Source: Arthonia radiata (Eukaryota; Ascomycota; Arthoniomycetes; Arthoniales; Arthoniaceae). Taken from it: a stretch of DNA of 64,000 nt. This document shows, in pieces, positions 22,753 through 33,702 of this stretch. The stretch's first letter is position 1; each line of letters opens with the position of its first letter. The stretch covers positions 186,001 through 250,000 of the forward strand of contig PSQN01000004.1 in assembly GCA_002989075.1 (NCBI GenBank), in the 5' to 3' direction. The notes under the pieces were generated by a model that saw only the letters and a program-made list of their open reading frames with translations, made no database searches and was not told where the DNA came from. The translations under genes were made by a program, and so were the position numbers.

Positions 22753-23342
22753 ATGCAACCCAGCCCAACGGTTTCCACCGGCAGAGCCGTAGGTGTAAGC
22801 TCCCTCGTTGTCCCCACGCAGTTTCCCAAACTCATCTTTCTCCAGTACAGCTCGAGTGGAACATGTTTCGGCGACCATCCGCGCATCTCCTCTGTGCCCA
22901 GCCTCACGCCTACATCTTCTTCGTCGCTCTACCTCCAAGAAGCCTGGCGGAGATCCTGAGACTTCCCTCTGCGGAAACGGTAGCACGTCGCGACGCTCGC
23001 ATACTCGACTACTCAGTCAACCGATTCGAAGCCTCTTGGGGAGGTGAATACTGGGCGCTTGACCGCGACCGAGGCGGGGGTGCTGATGGTTACGTGATCA
23101 CTGTGCGTGCTATGCATCCTGAGATGTTTCTTCCAAGCCCTGAACACGCTGACAACCGCGCTCAGATCGCCGCACAAGAACAGCGAGCGCTGCTGCTGCA
23201 GCACTTCACAGATAGGCAGTACAGGTGCAGACGCTGCATGCTGTGTCTCGTCAACGGGCAAACACTGGGGTTCGATGATCGAGTGCAAGGCTTTTGTTTT
23301 ATATATCGTGGCACGTCGATCCCGCTGCAGTCTTACATATGA
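22753..23342 (+). CDS. AIG2-like protein, array copy 2
   Basis: Two exons, 22753-22792 and 22846-23342, give about 178 aa. Domain parts: AYIFFVALPPRSLAEILRLP, ARILDYSVNRFEA, GGGADGYVITVRAM, QEQRALLLQHFTDRQYRC and RVQGFCFIYRG. The catalytic Glu position is Thr (HFT). The 53-nt intron is phase 1 and lies before the domain, as in most copies. A single-exon reading from 22680 is also open, so the N-terminus is uncertain. It has a Cys-rich stretch (YRCRRCMLCLV) not seen in the others. Confidence 0.6.
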
Positions 23343-23594
23343 TATAGCATGTCAAAGCAGTGAGTACGTACGACTTCTCGCTCGCTATCTGCTTCTGTAA
23401 CGGCTGTTCTCGATAAGTGCCTGATAAGTGCCTATCTAAGCCAGCTTTGATATTAACCACACCCATCAACAGCCATATACACGTGTCGACTTCGCCGAGG
23501 CCATACAGCCAGAACAGGAGCGCCTACAAAACGATCCCTCCGCCCAGATCTATCTAATCTCAACCAACGCCATCAACCTGTATCTCGCTCGAAC

Positions 23595-24202
23595 ATGTCT
23601 GGAAATACCACAAGCCTCGACAAGCCCATGCGCGAAGGCTCCAGCCGACTCCCTCAGAAACAGCAGAAGAAATCCCACGAACCCGGCGGCCCCGTAACCA
23701 AGCGGAGAAAAGGTCAGTCCCCCCAGACCCCATTATCACTCGCCCAGCCCTGACACCCCCAGACTTCTCCGTCACCCTCCAATCCATCCTCCACTTCTCC
23801 ACCTACTTGTTCATCACCTCCCGCCCCACGCTCCCCGAACTCCAGCAGATCCTCGGGCGCTCTGTCGCCCCCCGCGCCGCGCGCATCGAGGGCTACCACG
23901 TGCACCAGCTGGAAATCCCCCAGCGCGGCACAATGCCCGCATTGCTGCCCGCGCTCGGCGCCCAGGTTGCGGGGTTTGCGGCGCGGGTTAGATACGGCCC
24001 GGACTGGCAGGCGCTGAGGGCGTGGTACACGGATGTGTTTGAGATTAAGCAGGTGGTTATGCATTGGGTTGAGAGAGACGTGCCGGCGAGAGCGACGGGG
24101 TTTGTGTTTGTTTATAGGGGGAGGGCGGTGGAGGCGGTGGCCGGGCAGCGAGGGGGACTTGGGGCGATGTTGGGGTCGGGGCAGGGGGATGAACCGGAGT
24201 GA
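23595..24202 (+). CDS. AIG2-like protein, array copy 3
   Basis: Two exons, 23595-23712 and 23763-24202, give about 185 aa. A basic N-terminus (QKQQKKSHEPGGPVTKRRK), which could act as a nuclear localisation signal, is followed by the domain: STYLFITSRPTLPELQQILG, AARIEGYHVHQLEI, AQVAGFAARVRYG, LRAWYTDVFEIKQ and ATGFVFVYRG. The catalytic position is Thr (WYT). The intron is phase 1, just before the domain. Codon use is far more G/C-rich in third positions than in neighbouring copies. Confidence 0.65.
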
Positions 24203-24803
24203 GGAGGCGGGGAGTGTGGTGGGGTGTGCTGGCATGAGTGGTGGTCTTGAGGGACTCCCTGGCTCGGACGGGTTTTGGTGCGATGCTCGGGGAAGCAGAT
24301 GGGTGGGGGTCGGGTACTGCTTGATTTTCACGTGGGGAGAAGATGGCCAGCCATCTGGCAGCCTGGCTCATCGGGTTTGCCATTATCTGGCATATACTAA
24401 CAGCTACAAGGGCTTAGGAGGGGAATGGTAGACGCCGCCACCATGTTCTACCACGCATCTTCTAAATGACACACTGTAAGGCTACACCACGTGCAGCACT
24501 ATCAGATGCTCAGCACCCGACGTGGGCTATCTTGTTCCCCCCGAAACACAATATCAACGTCAAATGCCTGGTCTAGCAGGTATTGTATGAGATAGGCGGT
24601 ACATTCACTCCTCAACTTTTAGTGGCCCCTTCATGTCATCCGAGATAAGGCTACTCACCTATTCGAGATAATATCCCATCACACACCTAGTACACTAGGA
24701 ACTCAACGTGTTCTTATCAGATGATCCGACTTAAATGACGCCAGCCAGCGAAGCTACTTGGCTGTCCTAAGAACAAAACGCGCACCAGACGACGGGGCAC
24801 GAT
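24203..24803. other. array intergenic spacer
   Basis: No gene is supported. Overlapping frames at 24033-24431 are shadows of copy 3. Confidence 0.35.
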
Positions 24804-25342
24804 ATGGGTCCCCTTGAATCACGCAGGGTTGCTGACATCTATGGCAAGATAGAGGAGCGGCGCGGATTTCATCGGATCAGACGGCCCATGCGTAAGGCCG
24901 TCCGTACCCTATTGTCTCCCGTGCCCCCAAGCTAAAACAAACTCAAGCGGTCGCGGATGACATCCGCCACAACTTTGAAAGTCCGGATTGGTTCTTTATC
25001 TATGGCTCGAGACCCTGCGCGGACGAGCTACGTGAGGAAGTTGGCATTCGCCGGCCCCTAGAAATACGCGGAGGAATGGTGCGCGGCTGGACGGTTCAGT
25101 TGAGAGCGGGTCGCATGGATATTGTGCCTGCTCCGGGGCATTATACGGTGGGATATGCGATCAGGCTTGAGATGGGAGAGGAGAGGACGAGGCTGCTCCA
25201 TTGGTACGGGGTCGGCTACGGTGTTGAGCGAGTGGTCATTCAGTGGGCGGATTCGGTTGTGTCGAATGACTGCATTGGGTACATGATTAGGTATCTCCAG
25301 GAGGAGCGGTCAGCATCGGGTCGGTCTAGACGGGGAGCTTGA
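24804..25342 (+). CDS. AIG2-like protein, array copy 4
   Basis: Two exons, 24804-24891 and 24948-25342, give about 160 aa. A clear branch site (CTAAAAC) sits about 15 nt before the chosen AAG acceptor. The domain begins DWFFIYGSRPCADELREEVG, one of the best-kept YGS loops. Then come GMVRGWTVQLRAG, HYTVGYAIRLEMGEERTRLL and CIGYMIRYLQ. The catalytic position is Gly (WYG). The phase-1 intron before the domain matches the other copies. Confidence 0.65.
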
Positions 25343-25576
25343 GGGTCACTGTAGACTGAATTGTTGTCATGACTTTGCGCATGCACCAAGATGCCACCAT
25401 CCTCCGTTACTTACCTCTTTGATGGAGTACACCAGTGCGGCAAGTACATACCTCTTGACACATGGACTGATCTCCTGCCGAGCGCAGCGTGTCCATATTT
25501 GTAGCAACACAAGCAGGGCAGGGCCGCTCCGACTTATCTTTGTCAATAACATAGCAGCCATCATCTGCACACAAGC

Positions 25577-26101
25577 ATGGCCGCTTATCTGTGCAACACC
25601 GAAAAGCGCAAGCTCACATTTCCGTCGTCATTTAGTGCAAGACTTTTTTGGACCAACCGCAGTCCCAACTTCAGCTTCATCCACCGATACTTCCAGTCGC
25701 CGATGTATTTCTTCCTTCCCGCCAATCCAAGCCCCGAGCAGTTGCGTCAAGTTCTGGAGGTGATGCCAGCTCTCGACATATGTCCATCGAACATCCAGAA
25801 CTATGTAGTTATGTGCCAGAAGGGTGGCGATCCTGTCGAAGATACGGTACTTGTGCGCTCTGGTAGCGAGGGAGGCTCTAGAGATGGCCCTGTGCAGGGG
25901 TATGCGGTGACCATCTCAAGTAAAAGCCAGCAGAGGCGATTGCACAGTCGATACGAAGAGTTTTTTGAGTGCGAGAACGTCTCAATTTGCTGGGCAGATG
26001 GCGATACTGAGAGGCAAGGGTATGGACGTGCGTTTGTGTATACGGGTGATCGAACTAGAATGGAGGATCAGGCGCAGGCCCTAAGGACGTGTCGCACATA
26101 A
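25577..26101 (+). CDS. AIG2-like protein, array copy 5 (catalytic Glu kept)
   Basis: Single exon, 174 aa. Domain: PMYFFLPANPSPEQLRQVLE, PSNIQNYVVMCQKG, PVQGYAVTISSKSQQRRLH, SRYEEFFECENVSICWADG and GYGRAFVYTGDR. The YE at the expected catalytic position is intact, one of only two clear cases in the array, although the YGS loop is lost (FLPAN). The basic, Phe/Ser-rich N-terminus (MAAYLCNTEKRKLTFPSSFS) could be a presequence. Activity cannot be judged from sequence alone. Confidence 0.65.
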   Translation: MAAYLCNTEKRKLTFPSSFSARLFWTNRSPNFSFIHRYFQSPMYFFLPANPSPEQLRQVLEVMPALDICPSNIQNYVVMCQKGGDPVEDTVLVRSGSEGGSRDGPVQGYAVTISSKSQQRRLHSRYEEFFECENVSICWADGDTERQGYGRAFVYTGDRTRMEDQAQALRTCRT

Positions 26102-26592
26102 GGTCTGGGATGATAGGAACAGGTCGAGATGGGAGGGTCTGCAGTCAAAGCTGAAACTTCGTCAGCAAGAGAGGGCGCTCAACGCTGAAGATACGATCTC
26201 GTGGCCCACACAAGCTGGCTGATGCAGAGGAAGCATCAAATGAAAATGGCCGGCCGAAGCTGTCCGAAGGCTTGTGTCTTGCAGCAGGTGTATATCAGGC
26301 TGTCGCTATCAGATCGCTTTAGATGTCGAAAATACACACTGGACTCCAAAGGTTGAGCAGTAGAGCCGACCTGTTGAGATGGCAAACATGCTCTTCATCA
26401 GCCGCGACACTTCTACCTCAGTTCCGTATTCAGGCGCTTCGAATAGCTGCCAAGAGTGAGAGTCCACCTCAATGCTTATGTGCTCTCGCAGTACGCCTGT
26501 GGCCTTATCTACCAGTGTTGGAAATTATCTCTCACACAGAACAATGTCCGCAGAAGGCTCCACGTGTACACTCTCGACCCAGAAGATAAGAT
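26102..26592. other. array intergenic spacer
   Basis: No gene is supported. It serves as the upstream region of copy 6, whose first exon is itself uncertain. Confidence 0.35.
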
Positions 26593-27215
26593 ATGCTCTC
26601 TCTCCAATCATCTTCAATATCGTCGCCATCCAAAGCTCAGCCGTCGCACACTTCAGTGGTCTCGACCAGTGATGAGGCTAACTGCACAACGTGGCAAAGA
26701 CAGTGAAACGGAAGCTACCGGGCACGCAACAGAAGGCAAGCTCATTCCCCATGCGCCAACATTGACATCTGACCTTGTTTTCAGGTTGGACAAAGAAGCT
26801 TTTACAGATCCCTTGGCTGTCTCTCGTGAAGCCTCGTATTCTAGCGATCAACCTCTTCCTGTTCGGCGTCGCCGACGACCAACTCGCAAGTTTCTTGGGA
26901 AGTTTACCGCCGGTCCGAGCTGCCCATGTCCACGGATACAAAGTCATGCGCTGGCGAAGGCGTCCAGTGATCGTGGGTGCACGGGACAGCGAGGTTACAG
27001 GTTATGCAGTCGAAGTTGCAACGCGTGAACAGTGGGCGCAGCTGCGGCGGTTCTTCCCTGGTTGGGCATTCAAGACTGAGTCGACTGTGCTGAGCTTTGA
27101 TGACGGGCGTTTGCCTGGGCGTGCTGTTGGCTACGTGCTGGACTTCGTCGGTCGCAGAACGGAATTGTCTGAGTGGGAGGAAGGGACGCCTGCGTCGCCG
27201 TTTCTGAATCGATAA
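26593..27215 (+). CDS. AIG2-like protein, array copy 6 (5' exon uncertain)
   Basis: The domain is clear in the last exon, which opens after TTTTCAG near 26784: RILAINLFLFGVADDQLASF, RAAHVHGYKVMRWRRRPVIV, EVTGYAVEVATREQWAQL and AVGYVLDFVGRR. The proposed first exon starts ATG 26593 (MLSLQSSSISSPSK, Ser-rich) and would join in phase 1 at a weak donor near 26670; other joins are possible. The catalytic position is Phe (RRFF). A minus-strand frame (26904-27413) overlaps but is a shadow. Confidence 0.5.
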
Positions 27216-27743
27216 TCTCGCAAGAGAATCGCCAGAAATGTTGTGAGCGCGAAGACACGTTCGCGTCGCACAAGCGGTATAATATTGTAGGGTCTTGTGG
27301 CCTCCCATGAGGATGGAGCTGTCGGCGCTGTCGACAGCCGATCCCTTGAGGATCTCGCGGACCCTTCCGAGCTGTCGCGAGCAACTTGAAAGGTAGTGCT
27401 CAGGAACGTCCATCCTTCATTGAGGTTTCATTAAGCGCCACGTATCAGCACAGGATACATCCTGCGTCCGGATACAGTCTTGAAATTGTGGACTTTTGCG
27501 CCTCTACTTAGAGCCACAAGATGGGGAATTGGAACTCGCTCTCCGTTGTCTGCAAGCCTTTGCTTACCCGTTATGGATGCCGCATTGCGTAAATTTTCCT
27601 TTATGAGCCACGTTGCCAATCGCCACCAGACTCACTTATCAATAACGTGCCTGCGGAAGCTAGCCTCAAGATCAACGTTTCATCCGTGTAGACGAGCACA
27701 AAATCCATTGAGACTATTGCTGGGTTTCGGTGGACCTGGAGTG
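27216..27743. other. array intergenic spacer
   Basis: No gene is supported. The copy 7 frame stays open upstream to about 27480, so its N-terminus could begin in this stretch. Confidence 0.3.
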
Positions 27744-28381
27744 ATGCCAAAAAGACCGAGAGACGGAGGTCACGTCGAAGACGAGAGACCTCTGCATTCA
27801 AGAAGACATGGCAAGTTCACTCCCACGAGTATGTATGCGTGTCAGGATCCGCTAAAACAGACATGTGAAGAATTCTATGCAGGGTTCGCTGGCAATCCGC
27901 TCGATCTTCTTCATCGATCGCCTTCGCCGCGCGCACCAGAGCCGCCGCCCCAATTGGAAGAAAGACCACCGCGGTGGATCTTCTTCTCAATTCTGCCAAG
28001 AGATCCGCAGCATCTTGCAAGGATCTTGGGAATGATAGATCCACCTCTGAACCGCCCAGCACATATACGTGGCTATACTGTCCGACACGTGGCCGATGAC
28101 GATATCAGGGTGCGGTATGTAGCGAGCTTGACACGAACTTTGGCTGCGGAGTCGCTGTGCTGACAGAGATGTCCAGTGCTGCACCTGGTCGACTCCCAGG
28201 CCTTGGAGAGCGCTTAGGTGGGTTTGCGGCGCAGATCGAGGATGGACAGCAGCACGACCTGCTTGCTCAGTACTATGCCCGTCATGGCAATGTACATTGG
28301 CTTGCCCCGTGTCGTATATGTTTTGAAGGGCGACGACGGCCGAGACGGACGTGGGGGTCGGTGTATGAAGACGCGACCTGA
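27744..28381 (+). CDS. AIG2-like protein, array copy 7
   Basis: Two exons, 27744-28114 and 28177-28381, give about 191 aa. A basic, Pro-rich N-terminus (MPKRPRDGGHVEDERPLHSR) precedes the domain: RWIFFSILPRDPQHLARILG, RPAHIRGYTVRHVADDDIRV, then across a 62-nt intron GERLGGFAAQIEDGQQHDLL and QYYARHGNVHWLAPCRICFEG. The C-terminal G-x-F-x-Y-x-G strand is degenerate. The catalytic position is Tyr. The intron here lies inside the domain. The PKRPR start could be a nuclear signal. Confidence 0.6.
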
Positions 28382-29676
28382 TGAGTTAGAAACTTCGAGC
28401 ATTCCCAAAGTGTGCAAGTCAACGCATCTGAGTCGTGACCTGTTGAATGGTAGCGTAGGAGGGGAAGGAGGCCAGTTTGATGTCATAGGCCTGCTAAGCC
28501 TTTTCATGGCCAACTAGAGGGCGGTGCTGCTGTGTGTCTTCCAGAGCAGTATGTTGTTTAGTCGCCTTAGCTGCAACGCTAGTAGCCCACAGCGTGAGAT
28601 CTTCCATCACCCGGTAATGCATTGTGACTGCGAATTGTCTTCGTTCTTTGTCGGAGAGGTGTTCCACTGAGGAGGTGTTTCACTGGGGTGTTTCACTGAA
28701 GAGGTGCTCAGCTTACTATGCCATAAGGTGCGCCCATCAACTCAGGACTGGATGGAGATCTGGGATTTCGAGGATGGGCTGCGTAGACTGCACGCGCAGG
28801 TGGTTGCTGAACCCTGCACCAACCGCGCAATCTCGACGCCAGAATCGTGGCCACAAGGGGGGGTAGGTTCCGGATCAGGATCAAGTTTAGAATTCAGATT
28901 GATTCGTTTGAGTCCGGAAAGTGGTTCAAAACATGTAGAAGCGCGTTGATGACAGATTGGAAATACTTGGAAGCGTACGGAGTGCGAATAGTCACAATAA
29001 TGGACACTAAACAGGCTCAATACCGCGCCTTGTATGCATGTATCCCATCACAGAGCGGTCGTCAAGGCAGAATCTTCTTGTTGGCGAGACTTCGGAATGC
29101 GAAGGCATCGAAACAAAATTCGGAAGAAACGACAGTGAAACGCAGTCAGGCGACGAGCGAGCGGACTACGTGAATGAGCTTCATACATTCGCCACCTTCG
29201 GCTGTTAGTTTCTTCTCGTGTGGCACGTGGCGGCAATCCTCCGACCCAAATTCTCGCCTCGCATCCCCCTGTTTCGCCTCTCTGATCGTTCTGTCAGTCG
29301 ACTTTGGCAATAAAAGGAAAATCCTAACATCTCTCTGCACCTGCAACTAGTCGCTATGCCCCATGCATAGAAGTCAGCACGAGTGTCTGGGGAGTGTCGG
29401 GGTTCGAGACGCGTACGATCCTTCTCAGGCTGTGACGACAGTCTCACTCACTGGAAGGACAGACCTTGAGATTTATGCCATGCTACGTTGCCACTATGTC
29501 GCTTCTATCAACGTGTACCCTACTTGCGACAAGGATATAAATGTCGATAAGTGTAGGCTTAGCAACAAAAGCGACAACAGCAACAACAACTTCTTCACTG
29601 TCTCCAACACCTCCTCCACACGATCAATAGATAGTCCAACGCATAGACTTACAAGCTAGGCTTCTTCCGCACAAGC
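28382..29676. other. long spacer, possible decayed AIG2-like relic
   Basis: About 1.3 kb with no clear gene. A frame at 28847-29173 contains WKYLEAYGVRIVTIMD and GRQGRIFLLARL, which faintly recall the last helix and strand of the AIG2-like domain. This is weak. TATAAATG near 29536 could be the TATA element of the small gene at 29677. Confidence 0.25.
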
Positions 29677-30012
29677 ATGTCTCGCCCACAGAAGGTATCA
29701 GAGAACATCACCACGGTTCACGGTGTTCGGATCGAGGATGAGAGCTCAGGCGTCCGCAGCATAGACGACGGCTACTTCGATCTTGCTCATGATCACATCA
29801 AAGATCACAAGGTACTTGTTTGGAAGGCAGAGTATCCCACCAAAAAACTTGTGAGCATCAGCGTGACGTATGTGACAACAGACATAGCGGTCTCTCAGGG
29901 CAAGCAGCTAATTGACTGCAGTCGAGCTGGGCCCGGCAGCCATAAATGCACACTTCATTTCAAGGATGGGTCCGAAGTCGAGAAGTTGACACTCCTTCCG
30001 TTTACCCGCTGA
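29677..30012 (+). CDS. small hypothetical protein, 111 aa
   Basis: A complete frame from ATG 29677 (MSRPQKVSENITTVHGVRIE) to a stop at 30012, preceded by a TATAAATG element about 140 bp upstream. The sequence is beta-like and hydrophilic, with no signal peptide, membrane segment or recognised domain. It does not fit the AIG2-like plan of its neighbours. It could be an independent gene or the first exon of the AIG2-like copy just downstream. Confidence 0.4.
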   Translation: MSRPQKVSENITTVHGVRIEDESSGVRSIDDGYFDLAHDHIKDHKVLVWKAEYPTKKLVSISVTYVTTDIAVSQGKQLIDCSRAGPGSHKCTLHFKDGSEVEKLTLLPFTR

Positions 30013-30135
30013 GGATTCGTCATTTGTGAACGGTCCAAATTGATCGAGGCGGCTGGAGAGGACCCGACAGGTTCTACCTCACTCAGGTACATCTCTCTCG
30101 GAGTCTCATTCTGTTGGGTGTCAATAGCTATGTAG

Positions 30136-30513
30136 TGTCTGAAAGACGTCCGCTCCTTTTCGCATAGCCAAGCTGTTCTTCTGCAAGAGCTGATACGATT
30201 CCTTGTACGCACCAGGCCAGCGTCCACTAGCATAGTGTCTCATGCGCTAAGGGCAAAATCAGCGGTTCCTGGATACATATCTCGGAGGGAGGGGCCGGAG
30301 GGCGACCCTCAAATCATTATTGGAGGGCAAGGTATCATGAACGGTGCCGGGACTTGTCTCAATATGACCAAACAATTCACACTTCTACATGACTACTATG
30401 AGCGCGAGTGGCCCCTAATGGACCGCAAAAGTGTGCTCGATGTATCGGTTGAGTCGAACCTTGACAATGCCGTGCATGAGGAACACAAAGCGGCTACATA
30501 CACAGGTATTTGA
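30136..30513 (+). CDS. probable AIG2-like copy, start unresolved
   Basis: The open frame after the stop at 30133 reads RSFSHSQAVLLQELIRFLVR, then AKSAVPGYISRREGPEGDPQ, IIIGGQGIMNGAG, FTLLHDYYEREW and ends EHKAATYTGI. This follows the AIG2-like order of helix, GY strand, G-x-G strand, YE helix and YTG end. No ATG opens it, so a short 5' exon must exist or the copy is a pseudogene. It keeps a Tyr-Tyr-Glu near the catalytic site, possibly shifted by one residue. Confidence 0.4.
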   Translation, partial: CLKDVRSFSHSQAVLLQELIRFLVRTRPASTSIVSHALRAKSAVPGYISRREGPEGDPQIIIGGQGIMNGAGTCLNMTKQFTLLHDYYEREWPLMDRKSVLDVSVESNLDNAVHEEHKAATYTGI

Positions 30514-31008
30514 TGTGTGCAACGCCGATGTCTTCCTGACTCAAGCTCGTTAATGTCACTTGTCGCTCAGGGACCATCTGGCGACCACGCCTGGCTTCAA
30601 AGCCCACTGACAAGCACGTGCCGGGTCATTTAATTGTTTATCAAGACAGCAACAGAGCATTGTCTGGCTCTCAGCTCAGGGATCGGGAGCCGCACAAGAT
30701 GCCGTTCGGGATCGCAAGTCACTCCACTTATCCAAAGATAGCTTAGATTCTAATCAGATCAGATCATGAACGATATGTCGGCCGTTATCTTATCACTACG
30801 ATACAAAGGTTTCAGACGAGGCAACAAACTCTCCGAGAGTGGCTACTTTCACAGGCGATACGACGTAGGCTCAATCGTTATCGTGAGACGTGTACTCACT
30901 CGGTAGACAGCAGCTTGGCAAGCCGAATCGCCCTACTTATGAATATTGAGCAATCTGCACGTTACGATTGGAAAGCCGGTCGTCATTGCGATCCAGACCT
31001 AACCTTCG
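30514..31008. other. array intergenic spacer
   Basis: No gene is supported. Confidence 0.35.
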
Positions 31009-31741
31009 ATGCGAAACTTCTTCTTATGCGGCCTGGGCACAGGCGATGCTCAGAAACGTGGAGGTCAGTATCTACAGGACTCGTCTCATAAACAAGACTA
31101 ATACACAATCGTCAGGATGGCTACGTCGACTGTTTCACAGGCGCACACAGCGAGCCGAAGGGCAGCCTTCTGCAGAAGCAGCTTCATTCCCCACAGTTCA
31201 ACCGTTAGCAAGACCGACGACACCACAAACTCAGTACATTACCCCACTTTCGACGCAACCGCAAACCCCATCTAGCTCCGCGTACGCTTCTCCACTGAGT
31301 ACGCAGCCAAACACGCAGCAGACAGGGCAGCCTAAATATTTCTTCTTCTATGGTTCGATCAGCACAAAGGACTTGACCGATGCTCTCGTGATGCACCCTT
31401 TGCAAGCACCGAAGCTTTACTCTGCCCACGTCCAGGGGTTCAAGACGGATTTATCGGGCTCGGACGGCACTTTGACACTGGTCAAAAGCTCTAGAGAGGA
31501 TCAAGTCACTGGTTGCGTTGCAGTAGTTGACACGGAAGAGGAGCAAGACCGCCTTGAGAAACTTCACCCACCTGGATTCAAGCTGAAGCAGTGCATCATT
31601 TTTGTTGATGATGTTATAGGACCGCAAAGGCTGGGGTCAGACGATGCATTGCCCGGTTTCGTATTCAGACTTGGCGGCAGCTTCCTTCGAGCACAGAAGC
31701 AGACGCTCGAGAACGTCTTCATGGGACACAAAGACTCCTAG
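31009..31741 (+). CDS. AIG2-like protein, array copy 8
   Basis: Two exons, 31009-31063 and 31116-31741, give about 226 aa, the longest member. A Gln/Thr/Pro/Ser-rich linker includes the near-repeat PLSTQPQTP / PLSTQPNTQ. The domain is the best match to the AIG2-like pattern: KYFFFYGSISTKDLTDALV, YSAHVQGFKTDLSGSDG, DQVTGCVAVVDTEEEQDRLE, FKLKQCIIFVDD, PGFVFRLGG. The YGS loop is intact, but the catalytic position is His (KLH). The phase-1 intron lies before the domain. The linker suggests a tethered or multi-partner protein. Confidence 0.75.
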
Positions 31742-31985
31742 AAAGAGCCGCAGTGTAGCAAGCTGTCCGGTAGCAATGAGATGATACGCGGCTCCTCGCA
31801 GCTTTGTACTTGCTACTTCGAGCACTTCACCTTTCAACAAGGTCATAGCCAGCGAAGTGGTAATCCCACGTGTCGTAGATTCGTGGACTGCGATATAAGC
31901 TATGACTGAATCATACCTTCTATCTACAATCTTTGGATCGTAATCAGCTCATCGCGTCTCTACTGACTGCTACGCCGACGACATC

Positions 31986-32466
31986 ATGAAATCTTACACC
32001 CTCGGCAAGTTCGCATTCTCTATCGCACAGCTTTGTTTAACGTGTGCCAGCAGAATTCTCCAAGTGGCTTCGCGATCGCCGCCTGCGGAACGCCAGGCAA
32101 AGGCCAGTATACCTCTTCCTCTACGGAGGCCAAAGAGACCCTCAGATGCTGGCAGCAGTCATGGCGGTCCCAGAGGCACCGGAGCAGCATCCAGCGCATG
32201 TCTTCGGCTATCGGCCAATCTTCACAGATAATGGTCTCGCGCCCGCGCCAGCCAGCGGGGCATCAAGACTTGACGGCACAGTAGTGATTCTCGACAGCGC
32301 GAGCTCGCTGGGACTAATACAGCGCAACATCATCTACGCTGAATTGCGTCAAGTGGACATCATTCGTGGTACAGCTTGGAGACTCGGAGAGCCTCGTCGC
32401 GTGAGCGGGTTTATTATTGCCTATGTAGGACACTTCGCAGCTTGGGACGAAAGGCAGCAGAATTGA
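31986..32466 (+). CDS. AIG2-like protein, array copy 9 (GC-AG intron)
   Basis: Two exons, 31986-32004 and 32054-32466, give about 143 aa. The only splice that keeps the frame uses a GC donor (GGCAAGTT), with branch-like TTTAAC and acceptor GCAG. The domain is RPVYLFLYGGQRDPQMLAAV, HPAHVFGYRPIFTDNG, RLDGTVVILDSASSLGLIQ and RVSGFIIAYVGHF. The loop is YGG, and the catalytic position is Ile. The phase-1 intron matches the other copies. Confidence 0.65.
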
Positions 32467-33702
32467 GGTCAAATACTCTTCGTCAAGATCAAAGAAATAT
32501 AAGATGACTCGGGGATTCTATTTGCGTCAGGACAGCGTGCCGTTCCGTTGTCAGAGCCTTATCACCGTCGTTAGAGCAGATGTATAAGATGAACAAGTTC
32601 TCTTTCTTGAAAAGGCCTAGCTACGCTACCGCTTTGACATTAACGCCTCCGTCTCAATATCAAGCAGCTTCGAGATGATGCATACGCTGGACAAGTGGCG
32701 CACTCTATCGTCTGATAGCCTACCATCTCAGATGCTTGGACTGTCAACGCGCTCTCCATGCTGACAAGCTCAGTATTTATTCTTCCAGGTAAGTATATAC
32801 AGATACTTGCCGCCTTTGTCCAGACCCCTCCTTTTCCATCACGCCCCGTAGCCCCGCGACATGTCTCAAGGACCTCACGTACACCTTGCTGTATCATTGG
32901 AAGTATCTTACTTATCCCGATGTGTATCTCCGGTTCGCTCAATATCCGATGTCGTCAAGCACACGATATCAAGAGTACTGAAGAGCCCGCCCAGCACCTC
33001 CCTGCACTTTAGTCCGTTCAGGCTTGCACATTCAGCTTCAATCCACTACAGGGACCAGGCAACCGCGCCGTATGTATGAACCGTATGTATGCAGACGCTT
33101 TCAGCGTACGAAGTTCGCAGAGGTCCTCGCGAAGGGTGAAACCAGTGTCCGTCATCTTGACCATACTTCCGCTTCGATGATCGGTCGAAGGCCTAAAATG
33201 ACCAGGACCGGGTTTCTGATAGCAATTTGACGATGGGTACGCCCTGCAATAGAGACCGCGCACGCAAATAAGCTTTCACGTCTCGATCAAAGTGTCATCC
33301 ACGTTCACGCACGACAGGCCTGTAATAGTATTCGATCTGAGTTCTTAGCTCACATTAGGTTCTAGATAAGCAAAACCTCGCAGGTTTAACAACTGAGCCG
33401 GGCTGGTTACCGACATCCCGGGACAATGGATTGCCCAGGTACGCGGATCAACAACTCCCTTGAAAGTTCGGCAAACCAGCCTCAAGGATATAATGATCGT
33501 CTGAGTGGCCTAGATGCTTCCCACGTTGCTACTGATATGGCAAGGCTGTGCTTCATCGAGCCGTTGTGATTAGTTTCCGCTCTGGGACGGTAACCCAACA
33601 CGGGACCCTTGGTACACTTGTTCTTGGACGTCTCCTTAAGAATGCGGCGGCTCCGCCGTGAGGTAACTAGAGCGACATCATACCGTTCAATACACCCATT
33701 CA
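32467..33702. other. long spacer with possible decayed AIG2-like copy
   Basis: No intact gene. Between about 32861 and 33230, frames give SYLSRCVSPVRSISDVV, then MYEPYVCRRFQRTKFAEVLA and TRTGFLIAI before a stop. These resemble the first strand/helix and last strand of copy 9 (SGFIIAYVG) but sit in different frames. This suggests a broken copy; the evidence is weak. Confidence 0.3.

Noticed and set aside
23714-24383. Two Pro/Ser/His-rich minus-strand frames
   Set aside because: Antisense to the GC-rich exon of AIG2-like copy 3; low complexity and no domain.
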